Positions 19,259 through 26,001 of a stretch of DNA of 64,000 nt are shown in pieces (position 1 is the stretch's first letter; each line of letters opens with the position of its first letter). Origin of the DNA: Modestobacter sp. VKM Ac-2982 (GTDB lineage Bacteria > Actinomycetota > Actinomycetes > Mycobacteriales > Geodermatophilaceae); the NCBI RefSeq assembly GCF_026967935.1, contig NZ_JAPVBL010000001.1, positions 1,098,082-1,162,081 of the forward strand, written 5' to 3'. The position numbers and the translations under genes were made by a program. Under the pieces are notes generated by a model. That model had not been told where the DNA came from, did not search any database, and worked only from the letters and a program-made list of their open reading frames with translations.

Positions 19259-20185
19259 ATGAGCGGGCCGGGCCCGGGGGTGACGGGGCGGTCGACCGGT
19301 CAGGACGGCGCACCCGTGCCCGGTTGGTACCCCGACCCGGACGGTGCCCCCGGGCTGGTCCGCTGGTGGAACGGCCTCACCTGGTCCGACGTGACCACCC
19401 CGGCCGGGCCCGGCGTCTCCGTCGGCCGGGGGTTCGAGGCCCCGCCGGCCCAGGCCCCGGCGCCGTCCTGGGACTCCTGGGGCAGTCCCGAGCCATCCCG
19501 GCCACGTCGCAGCCCGCGGCTGATCGGCCTCGGCGGGTTCCTGCTGGTGCTCGTGCTGGTGCTGGCCGGGCTGCTGGTCAACGCCGCAGGGGGCACCGAC
19601 CCCGAGCCGGACGACGAGTCGCCCGTGGCCGCGGCCGCCCCTGCGCCCGGCCAGGAGTTCCCGCCGGGCACGGTGCGGATCATCGACGCGGCCGCCGGCA
19701 TCTCCTACCCCTTCCTCGGCGACGGCTGGTTCGAGTGGGACCGCGGGGTGCAGCTGGAGACCACCGAGGTGGCCGGGCAGTACTTCGTCACCCAGGAGGA
19801 GCTGCCCGGCGAGAACGGCGTCTTCATCGCCCAGTGCACCTCCGGGCCACTGGTCCCCGCCTACGGCTGGGCCGGCCCGGAGAGCCTGCAGTCGACCGCG
19901 ACCGCACTGGCCGACTCGGTGCGGACCCGGTACTACCCGGAGCCCAACGAGCGTGTGGTCCGCCGGGACGAGGCGGTGACCGTCGACGGGGCGGCAGCCT
20001 GGGTCGTGGAGTTCGACCTCACCTGGGACGTGCCGGGCTACGACTCCAGCGGTGAACGGGCGGCTCTGCTCCTCGTCGACGTCGGCCGGCCCACGCCTGC
20101 GCTCCTCTACCTCTCGATCCCCAACACCCACGCCGAGCTGTACGGCGCCATCGACCGTGTCCTCGCCGACGTCCAGGTGCTGTGA
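19259..20185 (+). CDS. DUF2510-domain membrane protein
   Basis: 308 residues. A DUF2510 domain at about 20-45 (PGWYPDPDGAPGLVRWWNG, then LTWSD) is followed by a Pro/Ala linker, one transmembrane helix near 95-115 rich in Leu/Val, and an approximately 190-residue outer domain with one cysteine. DUF2510 is a short cytoplasmic Trp-rich module found at the N-terminus of many actinobacterial membrane proteins. Its function is unknown. The ATG at 19259 lies 22 nt after the peptidase stop, with GGGGAG upstream. The longer frame upstream overlaps the peptidase and was rejected. Confidence 0.8.
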   Translation: MSGPGPGVTGRSTGQDGAPVPGWYPDPDGAPGLVRWWNGLTWSDVTTPAGPGVSVGRGFEAPPAQAPAPSWDSWGSPEPSRPRRSPRLIGLGGFLLVLVLVLAGLLVNAAGGTDPEPDDESPVAAAAPAPGQEFPPGTVRIIDAAAGISYPFLGDGWFEWDRGVQLETTEVAGQYFVTQEELPGENGVFIAQCTSGPLVPAYGWAGPESLQSTATALADSVRTRYYPEPNERVVRRDEAVTVDGAAAWVVEFDLTWDVPGYDSSGERAALLLVDVGRPTPALLYLSIPNTHAELYGAIDRVLADVQVL

Positions 20186-20194
20186 CCGCCCCGC

Positions 20195-20404
20195 TCACGT
20201 CCCCGTACGCCCGAGCCGCCAGGCCACGAGTCGGTAGGTCGGCAGCAGCACGGTGAGGACGCCGAGGACGACGGCGAGACCCGGGTCGAAGGTCATCGCC
20301 CAGAGCGTCGCGGCGACGCCGACGACGGCCCCGAGCAGACACACCTGTCGGTACGCCCGGACGAAGCCGGGTCCGTCCGAGGGTGGTCCGGTCCGTCCGG
20401 TCAT
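20195..20404 (-). CDS. Small two-helix membrane protein
   Basis: 69 residues. A polar N-terminus (about 18 residues) is followed by two hydrophobic helices (LLGAVVGVAATLWAMTF and VVLGVLTVLLPTYRLVAW) separated by a short DPGLA turn, and a basic C-terminus. ATG 20404 was chosen because upstream residues in this frame are Pro/His-rich and non-coding in character. It lies between the convergent DUF2510 gene and the divergent M16 gene. No family was recognised; this kind of short protein is usually left as hypothetical. Confidence 0.55.
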   Translation of the reverse strand: MTGRTGPPSDGPGFVRAYRQVCLLGAVVGVAATLWAMTFDPGLAVVLGVLTVLLPTYRLVAWRLGRTGT

Positions 20405-20503
20405 GGTGATCGAGCTGACAGAGCGGTGCCCGTGAGGCGACGGATGTCGTCCGGTCGGGTGGTGGGGGGTCGGTCCCGGCGGCGGCGTGTCGGGGTGCGC
20501 GGT

Positions 20504-20509
20504 TAGGGT
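20504..20509 (+). promoter_or_regulatory. -10 element (TAGGGT) for the M16-nudC operon
   Basis: TAGGGT ends 7 nt before GTG 20517, indicating a leaderless first gene. The three genes downstream overlap one another, so this would serve the whole unit. Confidence 0.5.
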
Positions 20510-20516
20510 CGTCGGC

Positions 20517-21830
20517 GTGACAGCAGCTGGGCCAGACCTGACCCTGCGGCACCCGGTGGAGCGGTTCACGCTCGACAACGGGCTGCGGGTCGTGCTCGCG
20601 CCGGACCGGAGTGTCCCCGTCGTCGCCGTGAGCGTCTTCTACGACGTCGGCATGCGCTCCGAGCCGCCGGGCCGCACCGGCTTCGCGCACCTCTTCGAGC
20701 ACATGATGTTCCAGGGCTCGGCGAACGTGCCGAAGATGGAGCACGCCCGCCTCGTCCAGGCCGCCGGCGGCACCTTCAACGGGTCGACCCACCAGGACTA
20801 CACGAACTACTTCCAGGCCCTGCCCGCCGAGGCGCTGGAGCGGGCTGTCTTCCTGGAGGCCGACCGGATGGCGGCCCCGGCGATCACCGAGGAGAACCTC
20901 CGGAACCAGATCGACGTGGTGAAGGAGGAGATCCGGGTCAACGTGCTGAACCGGCCCTACGGCGCCTTCCCGTGGCTGCAGCTGCCGGGGATCGCGTTCG
21001 AGAGCTTCGCCAACACGCACGACGGCTACGGCTCCTTCGTCGACCTCGAGTCCTCCACCGTCGAGGACGCGACCGACTTCTTCTCCCGCTACTACGCCCC
21101 GGCCAACGCGGTGCTGTGCATCGGTGGCGACCTGGACGTCACCGAGACCGAGGCCCTCGTCCGCCGCTGGTTCGACCAGGTGCCCGCCCGTCCGGCCCCG
21201 CCGGCGCCGGCCGTCGGTGAGCCCTCGCCCACCACGGTCCGCCGCGGTGTGGTCGAGGACCGGCTGGCGCCGGCACCGGCCGTGGCGATCGGCTGGCGGG
21301 TGCCCGACCCGGTCGGCGACCTGGACACCTACCTGGGCACGGTGCTGCTGGCCGAGCTGCTCAGCGAGGGCGACGCGTCCCGGCTCGAGCGCCGGCTGCT
21401 GCACACCGACCGGCTGGCGGTGGCGCAGAGCACCTACCTCGGCCTCTTCGGTGACCCGTTCGACGTCCGTGACGCCACGCTGCTGGTCAGCCAGGTGCAC
21501 CACCCGGCCGACGTCCCGGTCGACCGGGTGCTCACGGCGGTGCACGAGGAGGTCGACAAGGTGGCCACCGACGGTGTCCCCGCCGACGAGCTGGCCCGGG
21601 TGACCGCGCGCACCGAGGCGCAGCTGCTCCAGCAGGCCGACTCCGTGCTCGGCCGCACCCTCGGGTTCGCCTCCGCCGAGCTCATCCACGGCCGGGCCGA
21701 GCTGGCTGGCGAGCTCGCCGCCCGGCTGGCCTCCGTCACTCCCGACCAGGTGCAGGCGGCGGCCCGCGGGCTCTCGCCGGACACCACCGCCGTCCTCGAA
21801 CTGCGCGCGACCGGAGGAGCAGCCCGATGA
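20517..21830 (+). CDS. M16-family zinc metallopeptidase (catalytic partner)
   Basis: 437 residues. It has the inverted zinc motif HLFEH (His58, Glu61, His62) that defines M16 peptidases, followed by the glycine-rich GGTFNGSTHQDYTNYF segment. The family degrades peptides inside a clamshell formed by two homologous halves. Here the halves are separate proteins, as in the M16B group: this gene supplies the zinc site and the next gene lacks it. It overlaps the next gene by ATGA. The GTG start follows a -10 element at 7 nt. The protein has no signal peptide and is probably cytoplasmic. Confidence 0.9.
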   Translation: MTAAGPDLTLRHPVERFTLDNGLRVVLAPDRSVPVVAVSVFYDVGMRSEPPGRTGFAHLFEHMMFQGSANVPKMEHARLVQAAGGTFNGSTHQDYTNYFQALPAEALERAVFLEADRMAAPAITEENLRNQIDVVKEEIRVNVLNRPYGAFPWLQLPGIAFESFANTHDGYGSFVDLESSTVEDATDFFSRYYAPANAVLCIGGDLDVTETEALVRRWFDQVPARPAPPAPAVGEPSPTTVRRGVVEDRLAPAPAVAIGWRVPDPVGDLDTYLGTVLLAELLSEGDASRLERRLLHTDRLAVAQSTYLGLFGDPFDVRDATLLVSQVHHPADVPVDRVLTAVHEEVDKVATDGVPADELARVTARTEAQLLQQADSVLGRTLGFASAELIHGRAELAGELAARLASVTPDQVQAAARGLSPDTTAVLELRATGGAAR

Positions 21831-23212
21831 GTGCCCCCGTGCTGGACCTCTCGCTGGTGCCGCCGCTGGGCGAACCGCGGCCCGCCGTGGCGCCCGAGGT
21901 GCACCAGACCACGCTGCCGAACGGGCTGCGGCTGGTCGTCGTCCCGCGGCCGGGTGTGCCGCTGGTCGAGCTGCGCCTGCGGGTGCCCTTCGCCGCCTCC
22001 GCGCCGCGGGCGGCGGCCACCCACGCAGCCCGGACCGCCCTGCTGGCCAGCGCCGTCCTGCTGGGCACCGCCCGGCACGACCAGCTGGAGATCGCCCAGC
22101 TGCTGCAGGCGCACGGCGCCGAGCTGTCGGTCTCGGCGGACGCCGACCGGCTGCTGTTCTCCACCACGATGCTCCCCGACGGGCTCGGCGCCGTCCTGGG
22201 CGTGCTGGCCGAGCTGCTCGGCGCGCCGACCTACCCGGCGGGCCTGGTCGACGCCGAGCGGGCCCGGGTGGGGGAGCGCATCCTCATCGCCCGGTCCCAG
22301 CCCGGCGTCATCGCCCGCTCGGCCCTGGCCGCCCGGCGGTTCGGTGCCCACCCGTACGCGCAGCAGCTGCCCGCGGCCGACCTCGTCGCCGCGGTCACCC
22401 CGGCGGCCCTGCGCAAGCTGCACCGGGAGCGGGTCCTGCCCGCCGGCAGCACGCTCGTGCTGGTCGGTGACGTCGACCCGGCGGCCGCGGTCGACGTCGT
22501 CGGCAGCGCTCTGGCCGGCTGGGTCGCCGAGGGCAAGGCGGTCGCTGCTGCGCCGGTGCCCACGCTCGTCCCCGGCCCGCTGGAGCTGGTGCACCGGCCC
22601 GGTGCGGTGCAGTCCAACGTGCGACTGGGTGGTCCCGCGCCGGGCCGCACCGATCCGCAGCTGCCCGCGCTCCGGCTGGCCAGCATGGTGTTCGGTGGCT
22701 ACTTCTCCTCCCGGCTGGTGGAGAACATCCGCGAGCGCCGGGGCTACACCTACAGCCCCCGCAGCTCGGTCGAGCACCTGATGGCCGGTTCGTCGTTCAC
22801 CGTCGAGGCCGACGTCGCCACCGGCGTCACCGGCCCCGCCCTGCTCGAGACCGTGTACGAGCTGGGCCGGATGGCGCTGACGCCGGTCACCGAAGCCGAG
22901 CTCGACTCCGCCCGCCGGTACCTGCTGGGCACGCTGGCCCTCGGGACGGCGACGCACGCGGGGCTGGCCAGCACGCTGTCTGCTCTGTTCGGCGCCGGGC
23001 TGCCCGGCGAGTGGCTCGCCGAGCACCAGCAGGCGTTGGCCGCGGTGACCATCGAGGAGGTCACCGAGGCGTCCCGGCGGTGGCTGTCGCCGGCCGGGCT
23101 GACCGCGGTCGTCGTCGGGGACGCCGAGGAGGTCGCCGACCAGCTGCGCGTGCTCGGCCCGATCGAGGTCACCGCCCCGGCCGTCGATCCGGTGCCCGAG
23201 TCGCTCGCGTGA
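21827..23212 (+). CDS. M16-family peptidase-like subunit lacking the zinc motif
   Basis: 461 residues, same fold as the preceding protein, but the HxxEH position reads THAARTALLA, so both histidines and the glutamate of the zinc site are lost. The R/Y pair used by M16 partners to bind substrate is kept in the second half (RERRGYTYSP). Family knowledge from mitochondrial processing peptidase and bacterial M16B dimers suggests the role of the non-catalytic half. The first 25 residues are a distinct extension. It overlaps the catalytic gene by four bases at the start and nudC by three bases at the end. Confidence 0.88.
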   Translation: MSAPVLDLSLVPPLGEPRPAVAPEVHQTTLPNGLRLVVVPRPGVPLVELRLRVPFAASAPRAAATHAARTALLASAVLLGTARHDQLEIAQLLQAHGAELSVSADADRLLFSTTMLPDGLGAVLGVLAELLGAPTYPAGLVDAERARVGERILIARSQPGVIARSALAARRFGAHPYAQQLPAADLVAAVTPAALRKLHRERVLPAGSTLVLVGDVDPAAAVDVVGSALAGWVAEGKAVAAAPVPTLVPGPLELVHRPGAVQSNVRLGGPAPGRTDPQLPALRLASMVFGGYFSSRLVENIRERRGYTYSPRSSVEHLMAGSSFTVEADVATGVTGPALLETVYELGRMALTPVTEAELDSARRYLLGTLALGTATHAGLASTLSALFGAGLPGEWLAEHQQALAAVTIEEVTEASRRWLSPAGLTAVVVGDAEEVADQLRVLGPIEVTAPAVDPVPESLA

Positions 23213-24171
23213 GCGTCCCGGCCGGCGGCAGCACCCCGGCGGACAACCCCCCGCCACCGGCCCGCGGCGACTGGCCGGAGGACCGGCACGCCGGGGCCGG
23301 CACCGACGTCCCGCTGCTGTCCCGCACCGCGCACGACCGCGGCCACCTGGCCCGCTCACTGACCGACCCGGCGCAGGGTCGGCCGGTTCGTCTGCTGCGG
23401 GTGGACGAGCGACGCACGGTGCCGGTGCACGAAGGTCCCGACGGTCCCGAGCTGGTCTTCGAGGAGCAGGCGGCCTGGCCGGAGGGCGCCATCTACCTCG
23501 GGGAGGCCGAGGGCATCGCCTACGGCGCGCTCCGCGTCGCTCGCTCGCTGAGCGTGGCCGGCCGACCGGTCGACTCCTGGGCCGGCCTGCGCGAGGTCGG
23601 GGGCGCCCTCGGCGACCTGGACGCGGGTCTGCTGGTCCAGGCGGTCGGCATCATCGAGTGGCACGAGCGCAACCGGTTCTCCCCGATCACCGGCGCGGCG
23701 ACCACGATCGAGCGGGCCGGCTGGGTGCAGCGCGACCCGGACAGCGGCCGGGAGATCTTCCCGCGGACCGACCCGGCGGTGATCATGCTGGTCCACGACG
23801 GGGGCGACCGCTGCGTGCTGGGTCGTCAGGCGGTCTGGCCGGCGGGCCGGTTCTCGATCCTGGCCGGCTTCGTGGAGCCCGGTGAGTCCGCCGAGGCCGC
23901 GGTGGTCCGCGAGGTCGCCGAGGAGGTGGGCATCGCCGTCACCGACGTCCGCTACGTCTCCAGCCAGCCGTGGCCGTTCCCGCAGTCGCTGATGCTCGGC
24001 TTCGTCGCCCGCGCGACGAGTGAGGAGCTGCGCATCGACCACGACGAGATCGAGGAGGCCCGGTGGTTCAGCCGGGAGGAGCTGCGCTCGGGCACCGGCC
24101 CGCAGGCGCTGCCGCCGACGGTCTCGATCGCCCGGCACATCATCGACCGCTGGGTGGCCGGCGAACTCTAG
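23209..24171 (+). CDS. nudC: NAD(+) diphosphatase NudC, zinc ribbon lost
   Basis: 320 residues. The Nudix box GFVEPGESAEAAVVREVAEE is intact and is followed by SQPWPFPQSLM, the NudC-specific motif. The enzyme hydrolyses NAD(H) to NMN(H) and AMP and removes NAD caps from RNA in E. coli. The zinc ribbon normally preceding the Nudix domain has no cysteines here: the positions read FSPITGAAT, and the second pair is also absent, although FPRTDPAVIM just after is conserved. The GTG start overlaps the upstream stop by TGA/GTG. The first about 45 residues are a Pro-rich extension. nudC lies beside mrx1-uvrD2 in M. tuberculosis as well. Confidence 0.9.
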   Translation: MSVPAGGSTPADNPPPPARGDWPEDRHAGAGTDVPLLSRTAHDRGHLARSLTDPAQGRPVRLLRVDERRTVPVHEGPDGPELVFEEQAAWPEGAIYLGEAEGIAYGALRVARSLSVAGRPVDSWAGLREVGGALGDLDAGLLVQAVGIIEWHERNRFSPITGAATTIERAGWVQRDPDSGREIFPRTDPAVIMLVHDGGDRCVLGRQAVWPAGRFSILAGFVEPGESAEAAVVREVAEEVGIAVTDVRYVSSQPWPFPQSLMLGFVARATSEELRIDHDEIEEARWFSREELRSGTGPQALPPTVSIARHIIDRWVAGEL

Positions 24172-24173
24172 CA

Positions 24174-24231
24174 GGACCCCCCTGCCCCCACCCCTCGCGA
24201 ACTCGCGGCGGGCCCCTGGAGCGGGGCCGTC
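24174..24231 (+). repeat. GC-rich palindromic intergenic element, copy A
   Basis: About 58 bp beginning 3 nt after the nudC stop. It runs from GGACCCC through CCCCCACCCCTCGC, a short variable spacer, CTCGCGGCGG, to CCCCTGGAGCGGGGCCG. Outer and inner arms are complementary. It matches copies at 32923, 44980 and (reversed) 57071. It lies between convergent genes and overlaps the stop of the minus-strand gene, so it may end transcription from both sides. Confidence 0.65.
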
Positions 24232-24898
24232 AGCCCCAGCGCCCCTGCAGGACCAGGGCCGGCCGGTCGGCGTGGTCGGCGAGGACCACCGCGTCGGCAA
24301 GCGCCACCGGGTCCACCTCCTCGTCGTAGCGGTCGAAGGCCGGCAGCTCCCAGACCCGGTCGGCGGGTGCCCGCCGCCTCCGGGCGGCCGGGCTGATCCG
24401 CAGGTGGACGACGGCGTCGAACGCCAGCCCGAGCCCCTGCAACAGCGAACCGGCGACCAGCAGGACCCCGCCGGCCGGGGCGGGGCGGTACTCCGCCCGT
24501 GCGGCCCGGTCCCGCTGGAGGTCCCACAACGCGGGCAGGTGCTCCCCGGTGCCACGAGGCCCGCACCGGTCCAGCACCTCACGGGCCAGCGCGCCGGCGT
24601 CCAGCCAGTCGCTGTACCGGGCATCCGGGTCCGTGCGGCCGTGCTCCAGTCGCAGGGAGGCAGGTCGGTAGAAGCCCTCCGCCGGGACGACGACCGCCGG
24701 CCGGCTCAGCGTGGGCAACCGAGCGGCCACGGCGTCGGCGAGCACCCGTGGACCGGTCGTCCCGGGCGCACCGGGCAGCTCCGGTCCGTCGACGGCGACC
24801 CGGAGCGAGGCGGCCCCGGGTTCGGGCGGCAGCTGCGACAGCAGTTCGGCGAGCCGGTCGGCCAGCGCATCGGGGGAGAGCGGGAGTGGAGCGGTCAG
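24230..24898 (-). CDS. Uridine kinase-like P-loop protein, start uncertain
   Basis: Related to actinobacterial proteins annotated as uridine kinase. Motifs seen are AEGFYRPASLRLEHGRTDPDARY-like substrate-lid residues (RLEHGRTDPD), DWLDAGALAREV and LWDLQRDRA. With ATG/GTG only, the first start is GTG 24745 (171 aa), but in-frame sequence upstream still reads like the family N-terminus: PDALADRLAELLSQLP, then RVAVDGPELPGAPG, where the phosphate loop should be. The only fitting start is CTG 24898, which overlaps the ANTAR stop as CTGA and gives 222 aa. The P-loop lysine is missing (PGAPGTTG instead of GKT/S), so kinase activity is doubtful. Function inferred from family resemblance only. Confidence 0.65.
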   Translation of the reverse strand: MTAPLPLSPDALADRLAELLSQLPPEPGAASLRVAVDGPELPGAPGTTGPRVLADAVAARLPTLSRPAVVVPAEGFYRPASLRLEHGRTDPDARYSDWLDAGALAREVLDRCGPRGTGEHLPALWDLQRDRAARAEYRPAPAGGVLLVAGSLLQGLGLAFDAVVHLRISPAARRRRAPADRVWELPAFDRYDEEVDPVALADAVVLADHADRPALVLQGRWG

Positions 24899-25503
24899 CT
24901 GGGGGCCCCGGAGACGACGTCGCGGGTCGGGAGTGCGTCGAGCACCTCCGCGGCGAGCTCGGCGGCGGGCCGACCCTGGGACCTGGCCTGGCGGCGCAGC
25001 TCCTCGAACGCCGCGCGGGGGGTGGTGCCGTGCCGCTCGGCCAGGACGCCGATGGCCCGCTCGATCGAGACCCGGGCGGCCAGCGCGTGCTCCAGCTGGG
25101 AGACGGTGCGGCGCAGCGCGGCGACCTCCTCGGCGCGTGGGTCGTCACTCGCGGCAGCACAGGTCTCGGCCGTGGCCGACGGGCCGGCGGTGCGGGCCGC
25201 CCGTCGCGCCTGCCGGTCGGGCTCCGGCGTGGCGCCCAGCTCGCCGGCCACCAGGTCGGCCAGCGTCATCGCCTCGATCAGCGCCAGCCCGTCGACCCGC
25301 TCGCCCCAGCCCGCGGCGGAGTCGCCGACCGAGCCCCCCAGCACGTCACCGAAGGAGGGCAGGGGGCTGAGCACGGACCAGCCGCGCCTGGTGCGGACCA
25401 CGAGGGCCGCCGGGCCGCCGGACGGGCCCACCAGGACGTCGGTCGGCAGCGCGACCGACACCGGCCAGCTCCCAGGCAGGGGTGCTCCGGTCATCGGCGT
25501 CAT
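24895..25503 (-). CDS. ANTAR-domain protein
   Basis: 202 residues. The C-terminal about 60 residues form an ANTAR RNA-binding domain: a coiled coil (EEVAALRRTVSQLEHAL), then ARVSIERAIGVLAERHGTTPRAAFEELRRQAR with the conserved alanine and glycine positions. ANTAR proteins bind paired hexaloop hairpins in mRNA leaders to prevent termination. The N-terminal about 100 residues are not a recognisable GAF or receiver domain. ATG 25503 is preceded by GGGAGG at a good distance. It ends overlapping the uridine-kinase-like gene. Paired hexaloop targets were not located by eye. Confidence 0.82.
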   Translation of the reverse strand: MTPMTGAPLPGSWPVSVALPTDVLVGPSGGPAALVVRTRRGWSVLSPLPSFGDVLGGSVGDSAAGWGERVDGLALIEAMTLADLVAGELGATPEPDRQARRAARTAGPSATAETCAAASDDPRAEEVAALRRTVSQLEHALAARVSIERAIGVLAERHGTTPRAAFEELRRQARSQGRPAAELAAEVLDALPTRDVVSGAPS

Positions 25504-25598
25504 CACGGCCTCCCTCGGTGCCGGGGCCCGGTCGGCGGGAGACGATCCGCAGCTCCCGGGTGGACGATCATCGCTCCCCGGGGGCCACGGACCAGGGA

Positions 25599-25862
25599 TC
25601 ACGCGCCGGGGAGCTGCGCGAGCTGGGCCTTCACCTGGTCGATGCTGGGGTTGGTGAGCGCCGATCCGTCGGCGAACACCAGCGTCGGGACGGTGCGGTT
25701 GCCCCCGTTGGCCTGCATGACCAGGTCGGCGGCGCTCTCGTCGACCTCGATGTTGACCTCGGCGTAGTCGATCCCGTCGCGGTCCATCAGCTTCTTCAGG
25801 CGCATGCAGTAGCCACACCAGTTCGTGGTGTACATCGTGACCGCGGCCGTCGGAGTGCTCAT
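25599..25862 (-). CDS. mrx1: Mycoredoxin (glutaredoxin-like, mycothiol-dependent)
   Basis: 87 residues, single thioredoxin fold. The redox centre is Cys16-Gly-Tyr-Cys19 in TNWCGYCMRLK, with the cis-proline segment NRTVPTLVF. Mycoredoxin-1 reduces protein-mycothiol mixed disulfides using mycothiol. ATG 25862 was chosen because it matches family length; the frame is open further upstream over uvrD2's promoter region. The gene is divergent from uvrD2, as mrx1 (Rv3198A) is next to uvrD2 in M. tuberculosis. It implies that the organism makes mycothiol. Confidence 0.9.
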   Translation of the reverse strand: MSTPTAAVTMYTTNWCGYCMRLKKLMDRDGIDYAEVNIEVDESAADLVMQANGGNRTVPTLVFADGSALTNPSIDQVKAQLAQLPGA

Positions 25863-26001
25863 CGGGTGGATCCTCCCTCGTGTGTCCCCCGGGAGGCCAC
25901 CCGGGGAGGGTGGCCCCGTACCCGGGGTCTGCCGCTGGCGGAACGCACCGGGCCTGGGGATCCTTCCCCCGGCCGTCGGACGCGGCTGGGAGGATCGGGT
26001 C

